DNA from: Gillisella terrae
GTDB taxonomy: Bacteria > Pseudomonadota > Alphaproteobacteria > Rhizobiales > Rhizobiaceae
Length of the DNA stretch: 64,000 bases
NCBI RefSeq assembly: GCF_004801395.1
Contig: NZ_SSOA01000002.1
Location: 248,001-312,000, forward strand
Reading direction: 5' to 3'
The translations under genes and the position numbers were made by a program. Below the pieces are notes generated by a model. It saw nothing but the letters and a program-made list of their open reading frames with translations. It was not told the DNA's origin and did no database searches. Every line of letters begins with the position of its first letter. Positions within the stretch are counted from its first letter, which is position 1. This document shows, piece by piece, positions 44,625-54,973 of this stretch.

Positions 44625-46151
44625 TCATTCGGCAGCACTGCGACCATCTGCAAGGTCATCATCGCCACCGTTTGCATCTCCCGGCTGTGTCTCTGCTTCC
44701 AGATCCGGGAAGGCAACAATGCGCTTGCCAGAGAAATCAGTGTGAACCACGACCAATCCCTGCTCTTCAAAATAGCCTAGCAAACGACGGGCGCGGCGGG
44801 CCGAGTGCGTGCCATAGGCACGGGCAATCCGCAAATCCGAGGGACATGGTTCGTTGCGAAGGGCAGCTTTCGCCATCAGCAAAAACACGCCTTGCAAATC
44901 ATCAGAAACCCGCATTGATAAGGAAAGGGCCGTTTGCCAGCCTTCAGACGCTGCGGTTTCTTCATCCACGCCCGCGCGCGTCACCGCCACACGGCGGCGA
45001 AATTCACCCATGGGCATCGGCGGTCCACCGACACGGCGCATACGCGCACGCACCAGAAACTCCTGATAAAGAACCGCATCGGTGCGATAGGCTGCCTGTG
45101 GATCGTCGAGGATTTCGGCCAGCACCGCGGCCATGCGTTCCTCGCGGTCTTCGGCGGACATCTCCGGTGTTGATGAGCGCGACGGCATGGCTTCTTCGCT
45201 CATCACCGGCGTTGCCTTTGACAATTCCGCCAGAATATCGGTGGTCGGCCGGGGCGCAGGTGCCACGCGGCGGGTAATTGGCCGATTGAACTCTTCTGGA
45301 TCTGGCGTGAAAATCAAGTCTTCCACGTCCTGCGGCGCATTGGGAAGCGGCATCAGCTTGGGGCTGGATGAGCGGGCCGATGTCTCAACATCGCCAATCA
45401 CAATAGGCAGAGGACGGCGCGACAAAGCCGGTCCAAGGGCGACAAAATTACCGCGCTTCAAATCGCGAAACATTTCTGCCTGTCGACGATCCATGCCGAG
45501 AAGATCAGCGGCGCGCGCCATATCAATATCAAGAAATGTGCGGCCCATCAGGAAGTTGGAGGCTTCGGCGGCGACATTCTTGGCAAGTTTTGCCAGACGC
45601 TGGGTGGCAATCACACCAGCCAGTCCGCGCTTGCGGCCACGGCACATCAGATTGGTCATGGCACCGAGCGATAGCTTGCGCGCGTCTTCCGACACATCAC
45701 CGCCAACCGAGGGCGCGAACATCTGCGCTTCATCCACCACCACCAGCACCGGATACCAGAACTCACGGTCGGCATCGAACAAGCCGTTAAGGAAAATGCC
45801 AGCCGCGCGCATTTGCTGCTCAACATCCAGCCCTTCCAGCGTCAAGACGCAGGAAACGCGATGCTGGCGAATACGGTTGGCAATGCCGATCAGCTCTGCA
45901 TCGCTGCGCTCACCATCGACAACCAGATGGCCGTATTTATCGGAAAGGGTAACAAAATCGCCTTCGGGATCAATGATGATTTGCTGCACCCATTGGGCCG
46001 ATTGCTCCAGCAAACGCCGCAACAGGTGCGATTTGCCCGAGCCGGAATTGCCCTGCACCAGCAGGCGCGTTGCCAGCAATTCCTCGATATCGAGCTTGGC
46101 GGGTTGGCCACCCGACACCGTTCCCATATCGATTCCGACCTGCAACGTCAT
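44625..46151 (-). CDS. HerA/FtsK-like ATPase of unknown function
   Basis: A 508-residue P-loop ATPase. Walker A is in LLVQGNSGSGKSHLLRRLLE near residue 40, Walker B in VLVVVDEAQMFAP, and GVIATQRLAKLAKNVAAEAS is the sensor region of the HerA/DUF87 clade. A Pro-rich linker (about 270-345) leads to a C-terminal helical region with a winged-helix-like part (ARAYGTHSARRARRLLGYFE). HerA proteins are hexameric DNA translocases. There is no nuclease NurA next to it. ATG 46151 (MTLQVGIDMGTVSGG) starts the domain; the frame is open 30 codons further. Confidence 0.85.
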   Translation of the reverse strand: MTLQVGIDMGTVSGGQPAKLDIEELLATRLLVQGNSGSGKSHLLRRLLEQSAQWVQQIIIDPEGDFVTLSDKYGHLVVDGERSDAELIGIANRIRQHRVSCVLTLEGLDVEQQMRAAGIFLNGLFDADREFWYPVLVVVDEAQMFAPSVGGDVSEDARKLSLGAMTNLMCRGRKRGLAGVIATQRLAKLAKNVAAEASNFLMGRTFLDIDMARAADLLGMDRRQAEMFRDLKRGNFVALGPALSRRPLPIVIGDVETSARSSSPKLMPLPNAPQDVEDLIFTPDPEEFNRPITRRVAPAPRPTTDILAELSKATPVMSEEAMPSRSSTPEMSAEDREERMAAVLAEILDDPQAAYRTDAVLYQEFLVRARMRRVGGPPMPMGEFRRRVAVTRAGVDEETAASEGWQTALSLSMRVSDDLQGVFLLMAKAALRNEPCPSDLRIARAYGTHSARRARRLLGYFEEQGLVVVHTDFSGKRIVAFPDLEAETQPGDANGGDDDLADGRSAAE

Positions 46152-46276
46152 AACCCTCGTGATGTTTGGAAAGCGGCCAAAGGCCGAGCAAGACCTTTCC
46201 TTTAACAGAAAACAAACAGATTGCGTGGGTCTTGTTGGCAAAACCCACAGGCAATCTCAAAGCGGGTGTCAGCCAA

Positions 46277-47569
46277 TCAGTCGGGTTCAGAAACCGGCAC
46301 AGGTGAAACGAGGATTTTATCGATGCGGCGACCATCAAGGTCGACCACTTCAAATTTCCAGCCGTTTTTCACAAAGCTTTCGCCCAAAGCCGGAATCCGC
46401 TTCAACTCATCCAACACATAGCCCGCAACGGTGGTGAAATCGGGATCCTCATCCACCGGCACACGAATATGCTCAACGAATTCGTCAATCGGTGTCCAAC
46501 CGGCAACAAGGTAGGATCCATCCTCGCGCATCAACAGCGCAGGCTCCTCTTCACCATCCTCCTGATAGGCCCCGGTGATCGCTTCGAGAATGTCACCGGA
46601 GGTGACAATACCTTCAAAATGGCCGTACTCGTCATACACCAGCACCATATGCTGGCTGGTTTTGCGAATAGACTGGATAATATCTATCGCTCCGGCAAGA
46701 TCAGACACAATCGGCACTTCATGGGTCAGCGCGCGAATATCAATATCAGTGCCACGCGCAAGCGCATCATAGAAGCTCTTGACCGGCATGACGCCAATGA
46801 TTTCATCGGAATTACCATTGCGCACCGGCATGCGCGAGTGCTGGCTCTCATTGAGCTTTTCGCGGATTTCGTCCACGGTATCGTCAACACCAATGGTGTC
46901 CACGTCGCGGCGCGGTGTCATCAGTCCACGCGCGGTGCGGTCAGCAAGACGCATAACGCCCGAGATCATCTGCGATTCTTCAGACTCGATGACACCGGCG
47001 CTTTGCGCTTCGGCCAGCACGGTTTTGATTTCCTCGTCGGTCACCATATCCTTGCCGCTGCCTTTTTGCCCCAAAAGCGCCAGAACGGCGCGGCCAGAGC
47101 CATCGAGAAGCCACACCAGCGGCGCACAAACCTTGGACAAGATGACCATTGTTCCCGCCATACGGGCGGCGACAAGCTCAGGATTGCGAAGCGCGATCTG
47201 CTTTGGCACCAGCTCTCCAACGATCAGCGAAAGATAGGTGATGGCAACGACCACGGTTCCCACGCCAAGGGCGCTTGCCAGATGCTCGCTCATGCCCTGA
47301 AGGATGAGCCATTGCGTAAAGCGCGCACCCAAGGTGGCACCCGAAAACGCACCGGACAAAACGCCGACAAGCGTAATACCAATCTGTACTGTTGAAAGAA
47401 AGCGACCTGGATTTTCGCCCAGTTTGATAGCGATTATCGCTCCCCGATGCCCGGCCTCCGCGAGGACTTTAAGGCGGGCAGAGCGAGCGGAGACAACCGC
47501 AAGCTCAGACATTGACAATACCCCGTTCAACAAGGTGAGCAAGGCGACAATAACAATTTCGGCGATCAA
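46277..47569 (-). CDS. CNNM/CorC-type membrane protein (hemolysin-related, DUF21-CBS)
   Basis: About 430 residues. Three or four N-terminal helices form the CNNM (DUF21) domain (IAEIVIVALLTLLNGVLSMS, FLSTVQIGITLVGVLSGAFS, AITYLSLIVGELVPKQIALR). Two CBS domains (about 190-310: VMRLADRTARGLMTPRRDVD, LVYDEYGHFEGIVTSGDILE) and a CorC_HlyC C-terminal domain follow. The family mediates or regulates Mg2+/Co2+ efflux; the hemolysin name is historical. The start is uncertain: there is no good ATG. I chose TTG 47569, which fits the family; in-frame alternatives are TTG 47599, GTG 47626 and TTG 47671. Confidence 0.85.
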   Translation of the reverse strand: MIAEIVIVALLTLLNGVLSMSELAVVSARSARLKVLAEAGHRGAIIAIKLGENPGRFLSTVQIGITLVGVLSGAFSGATLGARFTQWLILQGMSEHLASALGVGTVVVAITYLSLIVGELVPKQIALRNPELVAARMAGTMVILSKVCAPLVWLLDGSGRAVLALLGQKGSGKDMVTDEEIKTVLAEAQSAGVIESEESQMISGVMRLADRTARGLMTPRRDVDTIGVDDTVDEIREKLNESQHSRMPVRNGNSDEIIGVMPVKSFYDALARGTDIDIRALTHEVPIVSDLAGAIDIIQSIRKTSQHMVLVYDEYGHFEGIVTSGDILEAITGAYQEDGEEEPALLMREDGSYLVAGWTPIDEFVEHIRVPVDEDPDFTTVAGYVLDELKRIPALGESFVKNGWKFEVVDLDGRRIDKILVSPVPVSEPD

Positions 47570-47701
47570 GCTGTTTAAAATCTCATAGGAGCCACGCAAG
47601 AGGTGGCGGGGGCCAAGCTTTAGCACAAATCCGCAGCGCAATCCAAATACAGATATCGGCTTTCGGCTCAAGATTTATGCGAAACGACAGCATTTTTTCA
47701 T

Positions 47702-48547
47702 TCAGGGGAATAAGACCCCTTGGTTTTGCTGGGAATACACAGGCTCTCCCATGGACAAGCCAAAGCCTTGCATGAGACGGCGGGTGGCAAAACCCGGATC
47801 ACCGGAGGTAAACACAGCCAAATCTGCCTGGGTGGAACGCCCCTCAACCATGGGCACCATGCGTCTCGCCTGACGGGCAATGGCTTCCGCAGGGTCAATC
47901 CAATCCACCGGCCAAGGCGCAAGGCGGCGGAACACATTGGCCAGGAAGGGATAATGCGTACAGGCTAAAACAACGATGTCCGTTCGTGAACCATAGTCTG
48001 AGACGAAGCACGGCGCAATTTCTTCCAAAAATTCAGCATCCGGCTTCACATCACCCCGAATATAGCATTCGGCCAATCGCGCCAGATTTTGCGAACCAAC
48101 CAGTTTGACATGGCACTGACCAGCAAAAGACTGGATAAGATCATGGGTATAGGCCCGCTTCACCGTTCCGGGCGTTGCGAGCACCGAGATATGACCGGAG
48201 CGCGTGCGCTCTGCGGCGGGCTTGATGGCTGGAACCGTGCCAATAAACCGCATGTCCGGGAAGGTTGCCCGCAGATCGGCCCCCGCCAAGGTAAAGGCCG
48301 TGCTACAGGCAATAATGACCGCTTCGGGATCATATTCTGCAAAAAGGGTGACGAACAGGTCGATGATCCGGCGCTTGAGCGGCTCTTCATCCCAATCACC
48401 ATAGGGAAAGCCTGCATCGTCGGCCACATAGATAAAACTGCGCTCCGGCATTAACACACGCGCTTCACGCAGCACGGTGAGGCCGCCAATCCCGGAATCA
48501 AACACCAGAACGGGCTTTGGATCAGCTTTCAACGCCGTCATCAACAT
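47702..48547 (-). CDS. murI: glutamate racemase with an altered first catalytic motif
   Basis: A 281-residue enzyme that makes D-glutamate for peptidoglycan. Family motifs are [25 protein letters not shown] and the second catalytic cysteine in [11 protein letters not shown]. The first catalytic cysteine is in [13 protein letters not shown]; most MurI proteins have ACNTAS, so the Asn after the cysteine is Ser here (codon AGC). Both cysteines are intact. Start ATG 48547 follows GAGGGA and overlaps trmJ by 26 bp; ATG 48541 is a second possibility. Confidence 0.95.
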   Translation of the reverse strand: MLMTALKADPKPVLVFDSGIGGLTVLREARVLMPERSFIYVADDAGFPYGDWDEEPLKRRIIDLFVTLFAEYDPEAVIIACSTAFTLAGADLRATFPDMRFIGTVPAIKPAAERTRSGHISVLATPGTVKRAYTHDLIQSFAGQCHVKLVGSQNLARLAECYIRGDVKPDAEFLEEIAPCFVSDYGSRTDIVVLACTHYPFLANVFRRLAPWPVDWIDPAEAIARQARRMVPMVEGRSTQADLAVFTSGDPGFATRRLMQGFGLSMGEPVYSQQNQGVLFP

Positions 48548-49358
48548 CACTTCCCTCACCCGCCTCATTTAGAGGTGCGCCAGAACCACGCGGATTTTTG
48601 CGCGAGAACCGATCAAGCGAGGATATAACCCCACGCATCACCTTGATCTCCTGCGATGAAAATCCGCGTTTCGACAAAACCGCCCGCAGATTGTCCACCA
48701 TTCGCGCCTTTTTATGGGCAGGCCGGAAATATCCGCGCGAGTCCAGCGCATCTTCCATATGCTCAAACAGTCCAACCACCTCATCCTTGGTGGCGGGCAA
48801 TTGATCTATTTCCTGAAATGGCGTGGCGGTCACATCGTCCATGCCCGATTTCATCCATTCATAGGACATCAAAAGCACGGCCTGCGCAATATTGAGCGAT
48901 GCAAAAGCAGGGTTGACCGGGAAGGTCACAATTTCGTCGGCCAGCGCGACATCCTCGTTTTTCAAGCCGGATTTTTCCCGACCAAACAGAATGCCGGTTT
49001 TTTGGCCGGCGGAAAAGCGGCTGCGCAGCGTGGAGGCCGCCGTGACGGGCGATGCGACAGGTTTGAAATTATCCCTCTGGCGCGCTGTTGTCGCATAGAC
49101 AAAGTGGAGATCGGCAATGGCTTCTTCCAATGTGGCAAACACCACGGCACCGTCAATCACGTGGTCGGCCTTGGAAGCCGCAGCACGTGCCTTGTCCGAT
49201 GGCCAGCCATCGCGTGGACTGACCAGACGCAGTTCCCCAAGGCCAAAATTGGCCATGGCGCGAGCCACCATGCCAATGTTTTCACCCAATTGCGGCTCGA
49301 CCAGAATGATCGCCGGGCCTTCGGCAATGAGTTCACGTTCTGAGTTGGTGCCTGCCAT
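48522..49358 (-). CDS. trmJ: tRNA (cytidine/uridine-2'-O-)-methyltransferase TrmJ
   Basis: A 278-residue SPOUT methyltransferase that 2'-O-methylates position 32 of tRNAs. SPOUT motifs are [50 protein letters not shown] and [21 protein letters not shown] helical and then Asp/Gly-rich tail (about 190-278) follows. ATG 49358 (MAGTNSERE) fits the family. Overlap with murI points to co-expression, and both are convergent to nothing on the right, where icd is divergent. Confidence 0.95.
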   Translation of the reverse strand: MAGTNSERELIAEGPAIILVEPQLGENIGMVARAMANFGLGELRLVSPRDGWPSDKARAAASKADHVIDGAVVFATLEEAIADLHFVYATTARQRDNFKPVASPVTAASTLRSRFSAGQKTGILFGREKSGLKNEDVALADEIVTFPVNPAFASLNIAQAVLLMSYEWMKSGMDDVTATPFQEIDQLPATKDEVVGLFEHMEDALDSRGYFRPAHKKARMVDNLRAVLSKRGFSSQEIKVMRGVISSLDRFSRKNPRGSGAPLNEAGEGSDVDDGVES

Positions 49359-49631
49359 TCTTTTAGTCCTGACTTTTCCCGCGCATCGGCATTTTTTTGC
49401 CTGAATGGGCATAAATTATTCAAAAGGCAAGAGCAGACACCGCGAGACATTCGACAAAACCCGCGGGATTTACGGGGGGTGCAAAAGATTTTAACCCGGC
49501 TTGCGCGAAAATCCCAAACGGAACACCGCTTCCTGTTTGCCTTGCGCTTTGAGAATGCTATAGGCAAATCCGGTTTATACAAACACCGACTGCGATGCGT
49601 TTCACCGTCGCACTATTCATGAGGAAAACAC

Positions 49632-50846
49632 ATGCAAAAGATCAAGGTTGCAAACCCGGTCGTCGATCTCGACGGCGATGAGATGACCCGCATCATCTGG
49701 CAGTTCATCAAGGAAAAGCTGATCCTGCCCTACCTTGATCTGGATATCGAATATTACGACCTCTCGGTTGAAAACCGCGACGCCACCAACGACCAGGTGA
49801 CCGTTGATGCCGCTCACGCCATCAAGAAGCACGGCGTTGGTATCAAGTGCGCAACGATTACGCCTGACGAAGCCCGCGTGAAGGAATTCAACCTTAAGGA
49901 AATGTGGAAGAGCCCGAACGGCACCATCCGCAACATCCTCGGCGGCGTTATCTTCCGCGAGCCCATCATCTGCAAGAACGTTCCGCGCCTCGTTCCCGGC
50001 TGGACCCAGCCAATCGTTGTTGGCCGTCACGCTTTCGGCGACCAGTACAAGGCAACCGATTTCAAGTTCCCCGGCAAGGGCAAGCTCTCCATCAAGTTCG
50101 TTGGTGAAGACGGTCAGGTGATCGAGAAGGACGTGTTCGACGCGCCTTCTTCTGGTGTGGCTATGGCCATGTACAACCTCGACGAATCGATCCGCGATTT
50201 CGCCCGCGCCTCGATGAACTATGGCCTGATGCGTAAGTGGCCAGTTTACCTGTCCACCAAGAACACCATCCTCAAGGCTTACGACGGCCGCTTCAAGGAC
50301 CTGTTCGAAGAAGTCTATCAGGCTGAATTCAAGGCCAAGTTTGAAGAAATCGGCATCACCTATGAGCACCGCCTGATCGACGACATGGTGGCTTCTGCGC
50401 TGAAGTGGTCTGGTGGCTACGTTTGGGCTTGCAAAAACTATGACGGCGACGTGCAGTCCGACACGGTTGCACAGGGCTTTGGCTCGCTCGGCCTGATGAC
50501 CTCTGTTCTGCTGTCGCCCGATGGCCGCACCGTTGAAGCCGAAGCTGCTCACGGCACCGTGACCCGTCACTATCGCCAGCACCAGAAGGGTCAGGAAACC
50601 TCGACCAACTCGATCGCATCGATCTTCGCCTGGACCCGTGGCCTTGCCCACCGCGCCAAGCTGGACGACAACTCTGATTTGGCCAAGTTTGCCCTCACCC
50701 TTGAAAAGGTTTGCGTGGACACGGTTGAAGCTGGCTTCATGACCAAGGATCTGGCCCTGCTGATCGGACCTGATCAGCCATGGCTCTCCACCACAGCCTT
50801 CCTTGATAAGGTTGACGAGAACCTGAAGAAGGCAATGGCTGCTTAA
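49632..50846 (+). CDS. icd: NADP-dependent isocitrate dehydrogenase
   Basis: A 404-residue TCA-cycle enzyme of the eukaryotic-like (type II) class usual in alphaproteobacteria. Substrate and metal motifs are [70 protein letters not shown] and the NADP region [29 protein letters not shown] precedes ATG 49632. Codon use is strongly biased, as in highly expressed genes. A strong terminator follows. Confidence 0.99.
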   Translation: MQKIKVANPVVDLDGDEMTRIIWQFIKEKLILPYLDLDIEYYDLSVENRDATNDQVTVDAAHAIKKHGVGIKCATITPDEARVKEFNLKEMWKSPNGTIRNILGGVIFREPIICKNVPRLVPGWTQPIVVGRHAFGDQYKATDFKFPGKGKLSIKFVGEDGQVIEKDVFDAPSSGVAMAMYNLDESIRDFARASMNYGLMRKWPVYLSTKNTILKAYDGRFKDLFEEVYQAEFKAKFEEIGITYEHRLIDDMVASALKWSGGYVWACKNYDGDVQSDTVAQGFGSLGLMTSVLLSPDGRTVEAEAAHGTVTRHYRQHQKGQETSTNSIASIFAWTRGLAHRAKLDDNSDLAKFALTLEKVCVDTVEAGFMTKDLALLIGPDQPWLSTTAFLDKVDENLKKAMAA

Positions 50847-50870
50847 AGCCTCTGATTTTCAACAAACGAA

Positions 50871-50895
50871 GCCCGGCCTCAGTGCCGGGCTTTTT
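50871..50895 (+). terminator. Rho-independent terminator of icd
   Basis: Stem GCCCGGC / GCCGGGC with loop CTCAGT and five T, 24 bp after the icd stop. Confidence 0.93.
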
Positions 50896-50934
50896 GTCTC
50901 ATTCAGCACATATAATTTAACTCTGGAGATCACC

Positions 50935-51561
50935 ATGTCCGATGATGTTATTCTCTACACCAATCCCATGTCGCGCGGCCGCATTGTCCGCTGGATGCTG
51001 GAGGAAATTGGCAAGCCCTATCAAACCGAGTGGCTGACCTATGGACCCCAGATGAAATCGCCGGAATTTCTGGCCATCAATCCGCTTGGAAAAATCCCAG
51101 CCATTCGCCATGGCAGCACAGTGGTCACCGAAACGCCGGCTATTTTGGCCTATCTGGCCGACGCCTTTCCAGAGGCGGGTCTCGCACCATCGCCAAGCAA
51201 GCGCGGAGCCTATTATCGCTGGCTCTTTTTTGTATCTGGCCCAATGGAATCCTCTGTTGTCAACAGCCTGTGCGGTTTCGCGGTGCCCGACGATAAACGC
51301 GGCATGATGGGATATGGTGAAGTGAGCGTGATGCACGACACCATTGAAGGTGCCATCAAGGCGGGCCCTTACATTGCCGGTCAATCGTTTACGGCAGCGG
51401 ATCTCTATCTTGCATCGCACCTTTCCTTCCAGATGAACATGTGTGGCATGGAAAAGCGCCCTGCGTTTACCGATTATGTTGCACGAATGACCGACCGAGA
51501 TGCATTCCGCCGCGCAGCAGCCATAGACAATGCTGCGATCGAGGCCGCTACCAAAGCCTGA
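50935..51561 (+). CDS. glutathione S-transferase family protein
   Basis: A 208-residue GST. The N-terminal thioredoxin fold has YTNPMSRGRIVRWMLEEIGK (Ser in the active-site position), NPLGKIPAIRHG with the cis-Pro, and VTETPAILAYLADA for glutathione binding. The C-terminal helical domain includes AGQSFTAADLYLASHL. The substrate is unknown. Single gene with a GGAG ribosome site, 39 bp after the icd terminator. Confidence 0.93.
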   Translation: MSDDVILYTNPMSRGRIVRWMLEEIGKPYQTEWLTYGPQMKSPEFLAINPLGKIPAIRHGSTVVTETPAILAYLADAFPEAGLAPSPSKRGAYYRWLFFVSGPMESSVVNSLCGFAVPDDKRGMMGYGEVSVMHDTIEGAIKAGPYIAGQSFTAADLYLASHLSFQMNMCGMEKRPAFTDYVARMTDRDAFRRAAAIDNAAIEAATKA

Positions 51562-51614
51562 CAAATGCCCGCAGGGCAATGCCAGAGCTCAAAACCGGTT
51601 TGAGCACAGAGAGT

Positions 51615-51649
51615 AGCACCGTGCAGAGGTTTTTCCTTGGCACGGTGCT
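51615..51649. other. hairpin between gst and the convergent diguanylate cyclase gene
   Basis: A perfect 10-bp stem AGCACCGTGC / GCACGGTGCT with a 15-base loop, located between two convergent genes. There is no T-run on either side; possible terminator of weak type. Confidence 0.45.
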
Positions 51650-51687
51650 GAAGCGAAGGGATAAAAACATCAAGAGCGGATGATCAA

Positions 51688-52926
51688 TCAGGCTTGCGGG
51701 CTGAACATCCCTGTGAAGCGAAATCCGGCATCGGCACGACCTTCTGCTTCAAGGTTTTTTGCAGCAAACCGCGCTCCCAGATCATCGTACAAAATCACGC
51801 AATTGCGGCCACTGTGCTTGGCAGCATAAAGCGCGTGATCCACCGCCATCAAGGCGCTTTCCAGATCGCTACACTGCGGCGGTACGCAATGGGCACCAAT
51901 GCTCACAGTCGTCTTTATTGTTTTGTCGTGCCACTGAAATGCGGAGGCTTCGACCGTCTTTCGCAAATTTTCGCAAAATTCAAATCCGCTCTGGCTCCAA
52001 TTTCCCGGCAGAAACAGCGCGAATTCCTCACCACCGAAGCGACCGAAAATCATATCACGCGCCAGCGGCTTCTCCACCACCCGCGCAAAGCCAACAAGCA
52101 CCGCATCGCCACCGCCATGGCCGAATGTGTCGTTGACGCGCTTGAAATAATCTATGTCCGCAAGAATCAGAAGACCACCCTGGGCGATTGTTCCCTTCAA
52201 CCTGTCCACAAAAGCACGGCGATTGAGAATGCCAGTCAGCATATCGGTTTCCGACGCATGCTTATATTGCAACAAGAGCCGCTCGCGGCTGAGCGAGAAT
52301 ATTCCAAAGCCGCAGAGCAGTGAAATAATGTTCAGCATGAACGTCATCGGGCCGTACCATAAAGACACCGAGACATCGTTGATCTCCTCGACAGGAAAAA
52401 CAATCGATGACGGTATGCGGCAAAGCGTTGCCAGACAATAAACAGCCAGCAGAACATACAACACCGGCCGTGTCGGTAGAGGCTCGGTGTCATTTCCCTT
52501 TTTGACGGTCAGCGCTACCATGCCGAGTTCAAACGACAAAATCAGCGAACTCAGAATGATCCGTGCATTCACGTCTTTTGCAAAAGGCGGGAAGCCAAAA
52601 TAAGCGACGAACCACGTTCCTGCCAAAGCAAAAACATGAAAATGATGGACACGCTTGGCATCAAACGCCCGAAATCCCTGCCAAATGTAACCGACGCCAA
52701 TGAAAACAAGGCCATTGCCAACGCCAAGCGACCATGCATTCGGCAAAATACCGCGAAAGCCAAGCAGCAAAACGCCAAATGCACCGATGCCAAGACCAAG
52801 GCTCCACAGGCCCAGCTCGTTTCTCTCTGGCTCACGCCGCCAATTGACAAAGGTGAGCAAGCCAATAATGGCCCAGCCCGCCAAAAGGCAAAGCATTAAT
52901 GTAGGAATACTGAAAAGTGACGCCAA
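51688..52926 (-). CDS. membrane-bound diguanylate cyclase
   Basis: A 412-residue protein with six or seven N-terminal helices (residues about 5-205) and a C-terminal GGDEF domain (about 235-395). The signature is GGEEF in IFGRFGGEEFALFLPG; LIDYFKRVND appears as LADIDYFKRVNDTFGHGGGD. The residues five before GGEEF do not give RxxD, so the inhibitory I-site is absent. It should make cyclic-di-GMP without product inhibition at that site. There is no EAL domain. The first codon is TTG at 52926; an ATG at 52896 is possible but would cut the first helix. Confidence 0.93.
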   Translation of the reverse strand: MASLFSIPTLMLCLLAGWAIIGLLTFVNWRREPERNELGLWSLGLGIGAFGVLLLGFRGILPNAWSLGVGNGLVFIGVGYIWQGFRAFDAKRVHHFHVFALAGTWFVAYFGFPPFAKDVNARIILSSLILSFELGMVALTVKKGNDTEPLPTRPVLYVLLAVYCLATLCRIPSSIVFPVEEINDVSVSLWYGPMTFMLNIISLLCGFGIFSLSRERLLLQYKHASETDMLTGILNRRAFVDRLKGTIAQGGLLILADIDYFKRVNDTFGHGGGDAVLVGFARVVEKPLARDMIFGRFGGEEFALFLPGNWSQSGFEFCENLRKTVEASAFQWHDKTIKTTVSIGAHCVPPQCSDLESALMAVDHALYAAKHSGRNCVILYDDLGARFAAKNLEAEGRADAGFRFTGMFSPQA

Positions 52927-53081
52927 ACCTAAGTGACCCCCGAAATTTAGGGATTTTTACCAGACCAGCATCACACACAGAAATACCGGCGCTGTTAAAT
53001 ACCACTAAACGGCTTATTCAACGCATATGTTTTTAGTGCAAATGGGTTGACGTAAGCTTATTCCGATTACAAATAAGCGTT

Positions 53082-53630
53082 ATGAAGGCATCACAAGCAG
53101 AAATTCTTATCGTACCCGGATACACCAACTCAGGTCCGGATCATTGGCAATCGCGTTGGGAAAATAAACTTTCCTCGGCAAGACGCGTGGAACAGGCTGA
53201 ATGGTCAAAACCTGTCAAAGAAGATTGGGTCGCGCGCCTCATTGAAGAGGTCAACCGCGCTGAAAAGCCGGTGGTTCTGGTCGCGCACTCATTGGGCGTT
53301 CCAACAGTTGTTCATGCCGCACCGCATTTTATCAAGCCAGTTGCCGGAGCCTTTCTGGTTGCGCCGCCAGACGTTGCCAACGACACGATACGCCCCAAAC
53401 ACCTGATGACCTTTGGTCCCTACCCGCGCATGCCTTTGCCCTTTCCCACTCTGATGGTTGCCAGCCGCAACGATCCGTTTGGCAGCTTCGAGCACGCAGA
53501 CGAGGTTGCCAAGGACTGGGGAGCAACCTTGATCGATGCCGGAGAAGCGGGACATATCAATGCAGAGTCAGGCCATGGTCCATGGCCTGAAGGCACAATG
53601 GTGTTTGCAAAATTTCTCGGCGCGCTCTGA
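53082..53630 (+). CDS. small serine hydrolase (RBBP9/YdeN family)
   Basis: A 182-residue alpha/beta hydrolase of the short RBBP9/YdeN type. It has EILIVPGYTNSGPDHWQSRW near the N terminus, the nucleophile in VLVAHSLGVPTVVHAA, Asp in VASRNDPFGSFE and His in GHINAESGHGPWPEG. The family has no well-defined bacterial substrate. Cytoplasmic (no signal peptide). Monocistronic. Confidence 0.9.
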   Translation: MKASQAEILIVPGYTNSGPDHWQSRWENKLSSARRVEQAEWSKPVKEDWVARLIEEVNRAEKPVVLVAHSLGVPTVVHAAPHFIKPVAGAFLVAPPDVANDTIRPKHLMTFGPYPRMPLPFPTLMVASRNDPFGSFEHADEVAKDWGATLIDAGEAGHINAESGHGPWPEGTMVFAKFLGAL

Positions 53631-53896
53631 TTTTTCAGGCGCGCTTTTCGCATTGGTCTTCAAAAGTTATCCATGCCTTTCTTCGGGTCATCATTTCGCG
53701 CTTTTCATGAGCTGTGATACAAGTCTTAAAAGCAGGTATTGCCGAGAATACATTTAAGCCACCCCTCACGGGCGTGCAGAAAATAACGAAAGGGGAACAA
53801 GCCGGATTGTGAAAAGCAGCAATTTCCGCTATGGACCGCCCCAAACACTGACACCGAGCGTCCCTCGTGCGACGCCAACAATAGAGACATGCCGTC

Positions 53897-54661
53897 ATGA
53901 ACCGTCGCCGCCGTATTTACGAAGGCAAGGCCAAGATCCTGTATGAGGGTCCTGAGCCGGGCACGCTGATCCAGTTTTTTAAAGATGACGCGACTGCCTT
54001 CAACAAGAAAAAACATGATGTCATTGACGGAAAAGGCGTTCTGAATAATCGCATTTGCGAATATATTTACACGAACCTCAACAAGATCGGCATCCCCACC
54101 CATTTCATTCGCCGCCTCAACATGCGCGAGCAATTGATCAAGGAAGTGGAGATCATTCCGCTCCAGGTCGTTGTTCGCAATGTCGCCGCAGGCACGCTGT
54201 CAAAGCGCCTTGGCATCGAGGAAGGCGTGGTGTTGCCGCGCTCGATCATTGAATTTTATTATAAGTCCGATGCGCTGGAAGACCCGATTGTGTCAGAAGA
54301 GCATATCACGGCATTTGGTTGGGCCAATCCAGCCGAGCTGGATGACATTATGGCGCTAGCCATTCGCATCAATGACTTCCTGAGCGGACTGTTTTTGGGA
54401 ATTGGCATCCAACTGGTCGATTTCAAGATTGAATGCGGCCGCCTCTACGATGCAGACACGATGCGTATTGTACTGGCCGACGAAATCTCACCCGACAGCT
54501 GCCGCCTTTGGGACATAGAGACCAACGAAAAGCTGGATAAGGACCGCTTCCGCGATGATATGGGCGGATTGCTGGAAGCCTATCAGGAAGTGGCTCGTCG
54601 CCTCGGAATCATCAATGAAAACGAACCCGTTCGCGGCACTGGTCCGGTTCTGGTCAAGTAA
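53897..54661 (+). CDS. purC: SAICAR synthetase
   Basis: A 254-residue enzyme that joins CAIR and aspartate in purine synthesis (phosphoribosylaminoimidazole-succinocarboxamide synthase). It begins [20 protein letters not shown], with [20 protein letters not shown] and [20 protein letters not shown] as core motifs and [15 protein letters not shown] at the ATP site. First gene of a plus-strand purC-purS-purQ cluster (17 bp to purS). Confidence 0.98.
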   Translation: MNRRRRIYEGKAKILYEGPEPGTLIQFFKDDATAFNKKKHDVIDGKGVLNNRICEYIYTNLNKIGIPTHFIRRLNMREQLIKEVEIIPLQVVVRNVAAGTLSKRLGIEEGVVLPRSIIEFYYKSDALEDPIVSEEHITAFGWANPAELDDIMALAIRINDFLSGLFLGIGIQLVDFKIECGRLYDADTMRIVLADEISPDSCRLWDIETNEKLDKDRFRDDMGGLLEAYQEVARRLGIINENEPVRGTGPVLVK

Positions 54662-54678
54662 GTTTTGGAGACACACTC

Positions 54679-54921
54679 GTGATTAAGGCTCGCGTCACCG
54701 TCACTTTGAAGAACGGCGTTCTGGACCCACAGGGAAAAGCTATTGAAGGCGCGCTCGGTGCGCTGGGCTTTGATGGCGTCAATCAGGTTCGCCAGGGCAA
54801 GGTTTTTGATCTGGTGCTGGATGGCTCCGATAAGGCACAGGCCGAAGAGCAATTGAAAGCCATGTGCGAAAAGCTGCTGACCAACACCGTGATCGAAAAT
54901 TACGCCATTTCGATCGACTGA
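54679..54921 (+). CDS. purS: phosphoribosylformylglycinamidine synthase subunit PurS
   Basis: An 80-residue dimeric protein that holds the PurL-PurQ complex together. Family pattern: IKARVTVTLKNGVLDPQGKA, IEGALGALGFDGVNQVRQGK, MCEKLLTNTVIENY. It starts with GTG and has TTGGAG upstream. 113 bp separate it from purQ. Confidence 0.97.
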   Translation: MIKARVTVTLKNGVLDPQGKAIEGALGALGFDGVNQVRQGKVFDLVLDGSDKAQAEEQLKAMCEKLLTNTVIENYAISID

Positions 54922-54933
54922 TCTTTATGGTCA

Positions 54934-54973
54934 AATGCCATCACCTCTGAATGTGATGGCATTGGATCTTTTT
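54934..54973 (+). terminator. hairpin with T-run between purS and purQ
   Basis: An 11-bp perfect stem AATGCCATCAC / GTGATGGCATT with an 8-base loop, then GGATCTTTTTT. The T-run starts six bases after the stem, so termination is likely partial. It would attenuate purQ relative to purC and purS. Confidence 0.65.

Noticed and set aside
45133..46437. 434-residue plus-strand open frame across the HerA-like ATPase gene
   Set aside because: Antisense shadow; Ser/Arg-rich composition typical of the complement of a GC-rich gene.
49617..50651. 344-residue minus-strand open frame opposite icd
   Set aside because: icd is certain and highly codon-biased; long antisense frames are common opposite such genes.
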